Assembly: GCA_030616165.1 (NCBI GenBank)
Contig: JAUWXV010000018.1
Span: 1 to 28,948 of the forward strand
Reading direction: 5' to 3'
From: a bacterium
GTDB lineage: Bacteria > SM23-31 > JAUVVT01
DNA length: 28,948 nucleotides
The position numbers were made by a program, and so were the translations under genes. Positions 18,016 to 25,579 of this stretch are shown one piece after another. The notes under the pieces are model-generated. The model worked only from the letters and a program-made list of their open reading frames with translations. It searched no databases and was not told where the DNA came from. Positions within the stretch are counted from its first letter, which is position 1, and each line of letters starts with the position of its first letter.

Positions 18016-18326
18016 TAGTAAGTCTTTCTTTTATATTATCCGATATTCCCCATATCAATCTTCTGAAACACTCCATTACTATCAAACCTGAGAACTGTAT
18101 CCCGTCAGAGCATTCTGGACACTCTTGCTTTAAAAGTTAAGGTGTAGATTTTATTTTGTCAAATGATTTTTTCATAAATTTTTTCTCTAGATTTTGAGTC
18201 CCTATTAACTGCATATTCCTTTCTTTAATCCATTCTCTCATATAGATTATTTTCTTATTCTTCTCTTATAAAAAACTAGCCCCCTTTTTAGAACCCTCAA
18301 TTTGTCACATTATGTCACAATCTGGC
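18016..18326. other. Intergenic stretch beyond the CBM9 gene, right inverted repeat and a doubtful short ORF
   Basis: The 11-bp repeat partner TTCTGGACACT lies at 18113-18123. A minus-strand frame at 18137-18241 encodes 34 lysine-rich residues starting MREWIKERNMQL; it has no recognised relative and may be debris of an element. The remainder is AT-rich. The promoter of the CBM9/DUF5916 gene should lie near 18040-18070 on the minus strand, but I cannot point to clear boxes. Confidence 0.35.
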
Positions 18327-18362
18327 AAAAAAATAGCCCAACAGCCTAAAACTATTGAGCTA
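18327..18362 (-). terminator. Rho-independent terminator after the tRNA-Val remnant
   Basis: On the minus strand TAGCTCAATAG pairs with CTGTTGGGCTA (11 pairs, two of them G-U) around a 7-base loop and is followed by seven T. It lies about 35 bases beyond the 3' end of the tRNA-Val remnant on the same strand, so it is probably that tRNA's own terminator. Confidence 0.7.
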
Positions 18363-18395
18363 CTTAATATCTTGTTATTATAAGAGTTTTACCAG

Positions 18396-18442
18396 TGGGC
18401 GATACTGGATTTAAACCAGTGACCTCCTGCTTGTAAGGCATG
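18396..18442 (-). pseudogene. Decayed tRNA-Val (anticodon TAC), 3' half only
   Basis: The minus strand reads as the 3' half of a tRNA: an anticodon arm with loop CTTACAA (anticodon TAC, valine), variable loop, T-arm CTGG-TTTAAAT-CCAG and acceptor strand ATCGCCC with discriminator A. The anticodon stem has one mismatch, and the T-loop reads TTTAAAT where TTCGAAT is expected, changing the near-invariant C56. The expected D-arm position (18444-18459) does not pair, and the 5' acceptor strand GGGCGAT is absent. CCA is not encoded. This is a pseudogene or an integration leftover, since elements often integrate at tRNA 3' ends. A terminator follows on the same strand. Confidence 0.68.
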
Positions 18443-18531
18443 TGGCCAATTAACAGTCTATAATATTCTTAGTGACTTAAAAACACTAAGTTATAGAAAA
18501 ATTAATAGTTAAAGATTTATTTACTACACTA

Positions 18532-18551
18532 TTCAAGACGCTCCTTCGGCA
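18532..18551 (+). other. 20-base tRNA 3'-end fragment, possible attachment-site scar
   Basis: TTCAAGA-CGCTC-CTTCGGC-A fits the T-loop, T-stem 3' strand, acceptor 3' strand and discriminator of a tRNA exactly in spacing; the acceptor strand CTTCGGC is as in several tRNA-Thr. No 5' part of a tRNA is present upstream. A tRNA 3' end followed by a terminator (18566-18609) and then mobile-element debris is the usual look of the far attachment site of an integrated element. The match is short, so this is a candidate. Confidence 0.45.
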
Positions 18552-18565
18552 CAGTAAAATTATAT

Positions 18566-18609
18566 AAACCCTCAATTTATTGATTGATAATAGATTGTGG
18601 GTTTTTTTA
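18566..18609 (+). terminator. Rho-independent terminator after the tRNA 3'-end fragment
   Basis: AAACCC-T-CAAT pairs with ATTG-T-GGGTTT around an AT-rich loop and runs into T7. It ends nothing intact: the only upstream + strand feature is the 20-base tRNA fragment, which suggests it is the terminator of a lost tRNA gene. The transposase remnant begins immediately after it, marking a junction near 18610. Confidence 0.6.
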
Positions 18610-18610
18610 T

Positions 18611-18838
18611 ATCTTAATAAAAGATGCAGTCAGTTATTATGAGTTTAAAAATTTAGGTCACGCCAGAGCTGTTACAGATGAAATAGTTGGTTATTACAAC
18701 GAAGAAAGATTGCACATTGCCATTAATTTCCTTAGACCTATTGATTATCACAGAGGTAATCCAGACAAACTTTTAAAGAAAGACGAATTAAAATATTTCA
18801 AACTAGATATAGAAGAAGAGAAAAAACCTGGAAATTAA
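18611..18838 (+). pseudogene. IS3-family transposase, C-terminal remnant
   Basis: About 75 codons encode the end of an rve-type (DDE) integrase core: ARAVTDEIVGYYNEERLH followed by FLRPIDYHRGNP, the typical C-terminal segment of IS3-group OrfB with the catalytic-region glutamate helix and the YYNxERLH motif. Everything upstream, including the first two catalytic aspartates and OrfA, is missing, so it cannot be active. The remaining frame ends normally in TAA. The break coincides with the terminator at 18566-18609, indicating insertion or deletion at that point. Confidence 0.75.
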
Positions 18839-18971
18839 GCAGCATTCCCCGTTTATAATTGAATCGGAAATTAATAAAACCCGATACTTATTTCCAAGAA
18901 CAAAAATTATACTTTAATCGTAAATATTTCAGACAGGGCATTAAATTTTTTCATAAAAATTTCAGAATAAC

Positions 18972-19000
18972 TTGACAAATTTATTTGATTTTATTATAAT
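18972..19000 (+). promoter_or_regulatory. Perfect sigma-70 consensus promoter of the isochorismatase-like gene
   Basis: TTGACA (18972-18977) and TATAAT (18995-19000) are separated by exactly 17 bases. Transcription would begin near 19007, giving a leader of about 150 bases before the start at 19159. In the rest of the 320 bases between the transposase remnant and this gene I see no other gene. Confidence 0.75.
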
Positions 19001-19158
19001 TTAAAAACAGAGTGCTATATACCATCTTCCTGGATTACTTTTATCTGCACCAATTGTATAAATCTTGCCTGTGTTAATAAGATAGCATTTCAAGTTAGAA
19101 CAGAAAATCATTCTTAGAAATATATAATTTAATGGTATTAAAAATGAAGGAGAATGTG

Positions 19159-20046
19159 ATGAGAAATTTCAAATCATTTTTTATCTTGCTTCTACTGACA
19201 ATTCTGGCAGGTCTTGTTTTCGGACATGGTCAGAACTATATAACCTCCAAAAAGCAGCAAGACCTTGTTCCACTTATTCTAATTATCACAGAAGAGGAAA
19301 CGCTTGTGCTTGATTGCCGCAGACAAGAAATTACGCAGGACGTTTGGGGACGCAATGTCTGGAAGGTAATCAACGAAAGGAAGGAGATTCCAGCAAATGA
19401 AGTTGCAATTATCATATGCGACATGTGGGACCAACACTGGTCTCGCGGGGCAGCAGAACGAGTTGATGTCATGGCACCCAGGATGAACAAGGTAGTCAGC
19501 GCCGCTCGTGAACTTGGCGTGACCATCATCCACGCCCCATCTGGGACTATGAAGCATTACGAAGGTACACCTGCTTGGAAGCGGATTAAAAACGCGCCTC
19601 ATGTCGAACCTCCGACGCCGAGAGAGCATGATGATCCACCTTTACCCGTGGATGACTCCGACGGCGGAAGCGACACTAATCATGGCAACGAAATCACCAA
19701 TAACCGTGTTTGGACCCGGCAGATTGAAACCATCGAAATCGACCAGGAACGGGACGGAATCTCTGATAAAGGTCAAGAGATTTATAACTTTATGCAACAA
19801 AAGGATATTAAACATGTTATAATTATGGGTGTCCATACAAATATGTGTATCCTGAACCGCTCTTTCGCCATTAAGCAAATGGTGAAATGGGGAGTGAATA
19901 TTATGCTCTGCCGTGATTTAACTGATGCGATGTATAACCCTGAGAAACCACCTTACGTAAGCCATGAAGAGGGAACCCGCTTGGTAGTAGAATATATCGA
20001 GAAATTCTGGTGCCCGTCTATTTCGAGCAAGGGTCTTCTACGATGA
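19159..20046 (+). CDS. Secreted isochorismatase-like cysteine hydrolase
   Basis: A 295-residue hydrolase of the isochorismatase superfamily with a signal peptide (about 1-24), unusual for a fold that is mostly cytoplasmic. AAGGAG at 19147-19152 sits six bases before ATG 19159; the in-frame ATG at 19132 lies upstream of that site and is rejected. The catalytic aspartate is D88 in ICDMWDQHW and the nucleophile is C230 in GVHTNMCILNR, with the typical cis-peptide region before it. Members cleave C-N or ether-type bonds in small amides or enol ethers; the substrate here cannot be told. The insert between about 145 and 190 is rich in Asp, Pro and Asn and is longer than in cytoplasmic relatives. 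The gene stands alone behind a strong promoter and converges on the sulfatase gene. Confidence 0.86.
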   Translation: MRNFKSFFILLLLTILAGLVFGHGQNYITSKKQQDLVPLILIITEEETLVLDCRRQEITQDVWGRNVWKVINERKEIPANEVAIIICDMWDQHWSRGAAERVDVMAPRMNKVVSAARELGVTIIHAPSGTMKHYEGTPAWKRIKNAPHVEPPTPREHDDPPLPVDDSDGGSDTNHGNEITNNRVWTRQIETIEIDQERDGISDKGQEIYNFMQQKDIKHVIIMGVHTNMCILNRSFAIKQMVKWGVNIMLCRDLTDAMYNPEKPPYVSHEEGTRLVVEYIEKFWCPSISSKGLLR

Positions 20047-20183
20047 CTCACGCTGAAGTTATGACATACATTAAGCATGCCATATAACCCTTAGATATTA
20101 TTGAATGGTATGAACTTCACCCGCATTTTTCGTGCTTTTTCCTTTATTGCAAAGGTTCAATTTAATGCGGTATATCATTTTTT

Positions 20184-21674
20184 CTATTTCGGCTTGTAAT
20201 CAGGGTTCATCTTCGGAAGTTTAGCGCCAGTCTCTTTTAACCAATTGGTCAACCTCGCGTCAAGTTCCCTAACTTTTTCGGGTATCTGTTTTGACAGGTC
20301 GTTCTTCTCACCTAAATCGTCATTGAGGTTGAACAGTTCGAAGGTTTTACCTTCATAGCGTTTAATCAGTTTCCAGTCACCAGCACGAATTATGCTGTAC
20401 GGCACAATGTCACGCTGGCGGTAGTGAGGAAAGTGCCAGTAAATGGCATCGCGCTTCAGATTGCCGGTCTGCGTCAGTACAGGCAGTAGATTCTCGCCAT
20501 CAATAGTACGACCAGACGGAATTTTCACACCGGCAGCTCCCATAATAGTCGGAAAGTAATCGACACTGGTGACGGGTTCGTCGCATACTGAACCCGGTTC
20601 AACGACGCTGTGCCAGTGGATGATTAGCGGTACGCGGATACCACCCTCATAGGGATAGCCCTTGCCGGCACGAAGTGGTGTGTTATTCGTTGGTCCCATC
20701 AATCCGCCGTTGTCGGATGTAAAGATGATGACAGTGTTATTAGTCAAGTTCAGTTCATCAAGTGTTGACATGATTCGACCCACAGCTTCGTCAACGCTGT
20801 GCACCATTGCAGCGTAAACAGGATTATTATGGTTAGTAGGTTTCTTAGCTTTGTACCTGGCAATAAGGTCATTTTTTGCCTGGATGGGTGTGTGTACTGC
20901 ATAGTGCGCCATGTAAAGAAAAAAGGAACGGTCGCGATGTTTCCTGATGAAGCTGACAGCCTCGTCATTTTCGCGGTCGGTGAGGTATTCACCCTCTTTA
21001 CGAGGCTTAAGCGTAGGAATGTAACCCTGCTTCTCTCTGTAATATGGGTCGAAGTAACTGGGCGGCTGGCCGAAGTCGCATCCTCCGATATTAAAATCAA
21101 AACCCTGCTTTTCCGGATACCAGTCTTCCATTCCGAGATGCCACTTCCCAACATGACACGAGACATAACCCGCCGGTTTTAGTGCTTCAGCGAGTGTTAG
21201 CTCATCGATTTCCATCCAGAATGGGTTGCGCGGACAGAGGAGTTCTTGACTGCTGGTGCCGATATACTCGAGTAGTTTCTGTTCGGGAGTCTGCTTTCCC
21301 TCTCTCTGGAATCGAGCGCGAATCCAATCAGTTACACCAACGCGTGCCGGGTAGCGCCCCGTGAGTACCGCTGCCCTTGTCGGCGAGCACACAGCGCAGG
21401 CAGCGTAAGCACTGCTGAACCTAACACCCTGAGATGCAAGTCGGTCAAGGTTTGGCGTCTCGTAATACTGGCTGCCGTAACATGACAAGTCGGTCCAACC
21501 CAGATCGTCAACAAGGATTATGATGAAGTTCAGCGGATGATTCCTTGTTGAATCTGCGGTGCATTTAACAGAAGATAGGAGTCCACCTGCGGCATATATG
21601 CCGATTGTCTTGAGAAATGTTCGGCGGTCTATCAGGTCTTTAAAAAATATGGTCTTAGAACGGTTTACGTTCAT
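20184..21674 (-). CDS. Tat-exported S1-type sulfatase (arylsulfatase A-like)
   Basis: A 496-residue sulfatase, full length for the family. It opens with a Tat signal (RRTFLKTIG at 17-25, then a hydrophobic run). The metal-binding DD is at 56-57, and the catalytic site C96-S-P-T-R100 carries the cysteine that must be converted to formylglycine. Further family segments are VGKWHLG, HTPIQAK and SDNGG. It should hydrolyse a sulfate ester, probably on a sugar, in the periplasm or at the surface. AAGGAG sits nine bases before the ATG. No formylglycine maturase (FGE or anSME) is in the window, so it must be encoded elsewhere. G+C is higher than in the left gene train. Exact substrate is unknown. Confidence 0.92.
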   Translation of the reverse strand: MNVNRSKTIFFKDLIDRRTFLKTIGIYAAGGLLSSVKCTADSTRNHPLNFIIILVDDLGWTDLSCYGSQYYETPNLDRLASQGVRFSSAYAACAVCSPTRAAVLTGRYPARVGVTDWIRARFQREGKQTPEQKLLEYIGTSSQELLCPRNPFWMEIDELTLAEALKPAGYVSCHVGKWHLGMEDWYPEKQGFDFNIGGCDFGQPPSYFDPYYREKQGYIPTLKPRKEGEYLTDRENDEAVSFIRKHRDRSFFLYMAHYAVHTPIQAKNDLIARYKAKKPTNHNNPVYAAMVHSVDEAVGRIMSTLDELNLTNNTVIIFTSDNGGLMGPTNNTPLRAGKGYPYEGGIRVPLIIHWHSVVEPGSVCDEPVTSVDYFPTIMGAAGVKIPSGRTIDGENLLPVLTQTGNLKRDAIYWHFPHYRQRDIVPYSIIRAGDWKLIKRYEGKTFELFNLNDDLGEKNDLSKQIPEKVRELDARLTNWLKETGAKLPKMNPDYKPK

Positions 21675-22110
21675 ATTCTATGACTCCTTGATAGTTATTG
21701 GTCAATAATAAATCCTAATAAATTAATGTTTTTAAATATTAAATAAAAGTCAAGGATAATTTTTGACAAAATATTCTCATTATTTGATAATATTTTATCA
21801 TTTTGTGATAAAATTTTGTCATTTTGTGATAAAATGTGATAAAAAATTATCATTTTTATCATTTTAAAATATTTTATAACTGTTCGTTATCTACTGTTTT
21901 ACAAGTGTTTATTAGTATAATTAAAAATATTTTTCTACAAAAAATCATAATTTTTTTTCTGAATAATAGATAAATCATTATAAAAACCGCTAATTACGCT
22001 AAAAACCACTAATTACTCGAATTTCACGAATTTATAAAATGTTATTGATAATAATATTATATTATAAATATAACAAAAAATATTCGTATAAACAAGAACT
22101 ATTTTTGTTT
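21675..22110. other. Very AT-rich spacer upstream of the sulfatase gene
   Basis: No gene is visible. Besides the 21-bp palindromic repeats described separately, TTGACA at 21763-21768 and GATAAT at 21786-21791 lie 17 bases apart on the + strand, a good promoter-like pair with no gene after it. Two imperfect tandem copies of AAAAACCRCTAATTAC lie at about 21980-22015, followed by TCGAATTTCACGAATTT, a type of short interspersed repeat seen in many environmental genomes. The sulfatase promoter should lie near 21690-21740 on the other strand but has no clear boxes. Confidence 0.4.
21793..21834. repeat. Two tandem 21-bp palindromes upstream of the sulfatase gene
   Basis: The unit TTTTRTCA-TTTTG-TGATAAAA occurs twice without a gap (21793-21813 and 21814-21834), followed by a partial third (TGTGATAAAA to about 21844) and nearby TTATCA halves. 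The first copy is a perfect 8-bp inverted repeat. The repeat is about 120-160 bases upstream of the sulfatase start on the minus strand. The layout suits an operator for a dimeric regulator; iteron-like replication sites have this unit length too, but no replication gene is present. Confidence 0.55.
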
Positions 22111-22800
22111 TAGCTATTAGCTATTAGTTTTTAGCTATTAGCAAAATAAAGAGGGTGAACACACGGGTTCACCCCTACATTATATTTGAAATTTTTATTA
22201 TAACAGATTCGATAAATCGAACCCCTACATTTGGTTAAGGGAAAATACATTAAAAAATAATAATAAACCGCAGACCCAAAGGGAAAGGACACAGAGAAAT
22301 AATAAACAAAAATATATTAAAACAGGGGATGAAACATTGCTATTAGCTGTTAGCTTTTAGCAAAACAATGAGGACGATCCGGCGGGTCGCCCCTACGTTA
22401 AATTTAAAATTTATATTATAACGGATTCGATAAATCGAATCCCTACATTTGGTTAAGGGAAAATATATTAAGAAATAATAACGAACCGCAGACCCACTGG
22501 GAAATGACGCAGAGAAATAATAAACAAAAATATATTAAAACAGGGGATGAAACATTGCTATTAGCTGTTAGCTATTAGCTTTTAGCAAAAAAAAGAGGGC
22601 GACCCGGCGGGTCGCCCCTACGTATTATAAAAACAACAATATATTAAAAATAAGGATTGGAAATAAAGGGGGTGAATCCAAAGGACAGGCACACAGTGCA
22701 CGCACACGGGTTCACACCTACATTATATTTGAAATTTTTATTATAACGGATTCGATAAATCGAACCCCTACATTTGGTTAAAACAAAAAGATATTAAAAA
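22111..22800. repeat. Tandem array of a ~220-bp composite palindromic repeat
   Basis: A unit of about 218-225 bases is repeated, two units nearly complete and two partial. Each complete unit holds a TTAGCTATTAGC-like run, a first palindrome ending in CCCCTAC, an AT-rich spacer, a second palindrome TTCGATAAATCGAA also followed by CCCTAC, then a purine-rich tail. First palindromes end near 22178, 22396, 22621 and 22721; second ones near 22228, 22446 and 22771. The arms of the first palindrome differ between units (GGGTGAAC/GTTCACCC in the first, GGGCGACCC/GGGTCGCCC in the third), while the CCCCTAC end is kept. Read on the other strand each begins GTAGG, like REP elements. No gene is present. 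Confidence 0.8.
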
Positions 22801-23157
22801 TGGTCGTTGGCAAAAATACCCAGGGTTGGTGGTTATGGGGCGGGAAATGATTCGTATGACTATCGATAACTGCGAGGTGAAGAACACCTTGTAGAGCATA
22901 AAAAAGAGAATGGGAAAAACATCATAACTGATTAATATCAAGTACATTTGTCAATTCATAACTTTTTTTATGAGCAGTTCCCTCCTACCCCGCAAAAATT
23001 AAAAATAAATACTCAAATCCATTAATAATTTTTATTAATGGGCTTTTTTTATGTTAATACGCAATAACATTTAATTTTTTCGATTCTGTTGTATATATTT
23101 TTGACTGAGTTTTCGGATGAAAAATCAAAAAGTCTTGAATTTAGATAAAAACGGTTT
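22801..23157. other. Gene-free stretch with a possible tRNA-Ser end and an orphan terminator
   Basis: No convincing gene is visible. At 22980-22994 the sequence CCCTC-CTACCCC-G-CA has the order T-stem, acceptor and discriminator of a tRNA-Ser 3' end, but the T-loop before it is incomplete. A clear terminator follows at 23019-23050. This repeats the layout at 18532-18609 (tRNA end, then terminator), though here the tRNA evidence is weak. A small perfect stem AGGTG-AAGAA-CACCT lies near 22875-22890. Confidence 0.3.
23019..23050 (+). terminator. Orphan rho-independent terminator
   Basis: CCATTAATA pairs with TATTAATGG around a short T-rich loop, followed by GC and T7. No gene precedes it on this strand for over 2.9 kb, so it probably belonged to a lost tRNA or small RNA. 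Confidence 0.65.
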
Positions 23158-23262
23158 TATGAGTTTAATAATATAAACCGTTGAAACGGTTTAAACCTTA
23201 AATAGATATTTTGTCCCCTGACTGAAGTCAGGGGTTAATAAGCCATAGGCTTATTAATGAAA
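23158..23262. repeat. Three-hairpin module, copy A, upstream of the hydrolase gene
   Basis: About 105 bases carrying three perfect hairpins in a row: AAACCGTT/AACGGTTT (23175-23192), CCCCTGACT/AGTCAGGGG (23215-23234) and TAATAAGCC/GGCTTATTA (23236-23256). The same module occurs at 25993-26098. Hairpins two and three are identical in both copies, and the loop of hairpin one differs only within the two-base loop. It ends about 150 bases before the hydrolase start. Confidence 0.8.
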
Positions 23263-23372
23263 TTTTGTTTGATTAATTTAAATTATTGACTTCAAACATT
23301 AGTATTTATATATTTAACTTGAGATTTTAACATATATTTATTTCCTAATAAAAATATAAACCACAGAGAACA

Positions 23373-23399
23373 CCCACAGGGCAGGCCCACAGGGCAGGC
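23373..23399. repeat. Two tandem 13-bp copies of CCACAGGGCAGGC
   Basis: A short direct repeat just before the ribosome-binding site of the hydrolase gene. Similar phrases (CACAG, GGCAGGC, CACAGAGAA) occur within the repeat array at 22111-22800, so this is probably part of the same repeat family rather than a regulator site. Confidence 0.6.
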
Positions 23400-23413
23400 A
23401 GAAAGGAGGGAAT

Positions 23414-25579
23414 ATGAGAGTATTAATAAGAATCAAAACAAATTTGTTGAGTTGTGTTTTGTTTTTGCTGGTTTTTCTTTTGAGCAAAGGTGACTTTGCT
23501 TTTGCACAGAAGGAAAATTTAGAGGTCTTTAACCGATGGATAGAGTGGAGCGATGGGAGGAATATGCTCGTTCACCATCTTAACAAGCAGGCATTCGGTT
23601 ATCTTGACCTCAGAGACGAGGAGATTTCAAGGTTGAGAACGAAAGAGGACTGGATAGGAAGACAACAAAAGGTAAAAGATATACTTATGGAGATAGTCGG
23701 TCCATTTCCTGAAAAAACACCCCTGAATGCTAAGATTACAGGTGTTGTAAGAAAGGATGGCTACAGGATTGAAAAGATAATATATGAATCTATGCCAAAT
23801 TTTTATGTTACCGGATGTCTTTTTATCCCGGATGGAATTATAGAAAAGAGACCAGCAATCCTCAATGTCATCGGGCATACAGATATTGCGTTCAGAGGTA
23901 AAAGTTATCAAATTTTGATTCATAATCTCGTTAAAAAGGGATTTATAGTTTTTGCGATAGATCCTGTTGGTCAGGGTGAAAGACTTCAATATTATGACCC
24001 TGAAAAGAAGGCTTCTTCGGTAGGAGGAGCAACGAGTGAACATTCTTATGTTGGGAGGCAGTGTTTTATATCGGGTGTCTCTTTGGGGAGATATTTCACC
24101 TGGGATGGTATTAGAGGAATAGATTATCTTTTGACCCGCAGTGAGGTTGACCCAGAAAGGATTGGAGTAACGGGACTATCCGGTGGAGGAACACAGACAG
24201 CGTATATTTCTGCTTTTGACGAAAGGGTGAAGGCGGCAGCACCTGCCTGCTATATTACAGGATTCAGGAGACTTCTTGAGTCTATTGGACCACAGGATGC
24301 CGAGCAGAATTTTTATCACGGGGTATCAAGCGGGATAACTCATGCCGACCTTCTTGAAGTCAGAGCACCAAAACCGACTCTTATAGTGACAACAACACGT
24401 GATTTTTTCAGCATACAAGGAGCACGCGAAACTTTCAGGGAGGTTATGAATGCTTACAAAGCGTTTGGAAAAGAAGAAAATTTAGATAATGTCGAGGATG
24501 ATTCCGGGCACGGGTATACACAAAAAAATAGAGAAGCGATATATGCATTTTTTCAGAAACATCTTGATTTCCCCGGAAACCCTTTTGATGAAGAGATTGA
24601 GATATTAGAACCAGAGGAGTTGAATGCAACAGCAACCGGTCAGGTTTCGACATCATTGGGCGGAGAGAGCGTATTCAGTATTAATAAAAAAGAGACACAA
24701 AAATTGATTGAAAAATTAGAGGATTCAAGGAGAGATATCGAGCAACATTTAAGTAAAGTTCAAATAAAAGCAAAAGAACTTTCAGGTTATATTACTCCAA
24801 GTGGAGAAGATGAGCCGATTTTCCGCGGTAGATATCGCAGAGATGGTTATTCGGTTGAGATGTATGCACTCCAAGGTGAAGGTGATTATGTGATACCTAT
24901 TCTGTTAATGGTTCCTGATGGAGACAGGAAATTTCCAGCAGTAATCTATATTCATCCTGAAGGGAAATATGCCGAAGCCTCTCCTGATGGTCAAATCGAG
25001 GAATTAATAAAAAGAGGATTCATAGTTGCAGCACCCGACGTGATAGGGACCGGTGAGACTGGAGGCAGGGGAAGTTCTTTTGGTGCAGTTTTAATAGGGC
25101 GAAGTATAGCAGGCATTCAGGCTGGTGATATTGTTAGAGTTTCAAATATGTTGAAAAATCGAAGTGACGTTGAAACCGAAAAGATTGGTGCAGTTGCGGT
25201 CGATGAGATGTGTCCTGCACTTCTTCACGCTGCAGTTTTTGACCAATCAATAAGCAGAATTGCACTTATGGGATCTCCTATTTCATACAGGTCTATTGTA
25301 ATGAACAGGTTTTATGAAATCAATTTTTCCTGTGCTGTGGCAGGGGCATTAACTGCTTACGATTTGCCGGACCTTATCGGGTGTATTGCACCAAGAAAAA
25401 TTCTTCTGGCTCAATTAAAAGACCAGATGAAAGAGACTGCTTCAAGAGAACTCATTGAAGAGGAACTTAAATTTCCACGTTCTGTATATTCTCTTAGAAA
25501 AGTCCCCGAAAATCTGAAAATTTTAGAATTTGAATCTGACCAAGATACGGATTCAATTATTAATTGGTGGATTGAGTGA
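23414..25579 (+). CDS. Secreted two-domain alpha/beta-hydrolase, acetylxylan esterase-like
   Basis: A 721-residue exported protein with a signal peptide (about 1-31, ending FAFAQ) and a strong AGGAGG at 23404-23409. The first hydrolase domain (about 100-395) resembles the acetylxylan esterase/dienelactone hydrolase group. The nucleophile is S256 in GLSGGG and the histidine H366 in DSGHGYT; the oxyanion region is INVIGHTD-like near 150. A linker of about 70 residues leads to a second domain (about 465-720) with the same order of elements (VIYIHPEG, FIVAAPDVIGTGETGG), but its elbow reads AVDEMCP with no serine nucleophile, so it is probably inactive. Likely role is removal of acetyl or other ester groups from polysaccharides. 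The repeat-rich DNA on both sides sets it apart as a single gene. Confidence 0.83.
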   Translation: MRVLIRIKTNLLSCVLFLLVFLLSKGDFAFAQKENLEVFNRWIEWSDGRNMLVHHLNKQAFGYLDLRDEEISRLRTKEDWIGRQQKVKDILMEIVGPFPEKTPLNAKITGVVRKDGYRIEKIIYESMPNFYVTGCLFIPDGIIEKRPAILNVIGHTDIAFRGKSYQILIHNLVKKGFIVFAIDPVGQGERLQYYDPEKKASSVGGATSEHSYVGRQCFISGVSLGRYFTWDGIRGIDYLLTRSEVDPERIGVTGLSGGGTQTAYISAFDERVKAAAPACYITGFRRLLESIGPQDAEQNFYHGVSSGITHADLLEVRAPKPTLIVTTTRDFFSIQGARETFREVMNAYKAFGKEENLDNVEDDSGHGYTQKNREAIYAFFQKHLDFPGNPFDEEIEILEPEELNATATGQVSTSLGGESVFSINKKETQKLIEKLEDSRRDIEQHLSKVQIKAKELSGYITPSGEDEPIFRGRYRRDGYSVEMYALQGEGDYVIPILLMVPDGDRKFPAVIYIHPEGKYAEASPDGQIEELIKRGFIVAAPDVIGTGETGGRGSSFGAVLIGRSIAGIQAGDIVRVSNMLKNRSDVETEKIGAVAVDEMCPALLHAAVFDQSISRIALMGSPISYRSIVMNRFYEINFSCAVAGALTAYDLPDLIGCIAPRKILLAQLKDQMKETASRELIEEELKFPRSVYSLRKVPENLKILEFESDQDTDSIINWWIE

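Noticed and set aside
18396-18442. Functional tRNA-Val
   Set aside because: The D-arm and the 5' acceptor strand are missing, one anticodon-stem pair is broken and the T-loop C56 is changed.
21793-21844. Iterons of a replication origin
   Set aside because: Unit length fits, but there are only two and a part copies, no DnaA-type boxes recognised by eye and no replication gene in the window.
22111-22800. Regular repeats that might be a CRISPR array
   Set aside because: The units are about 220 bases, contain two different palindromes each, and the sequence between palindromes is itself repeated rather than unique; no cas gene is near.
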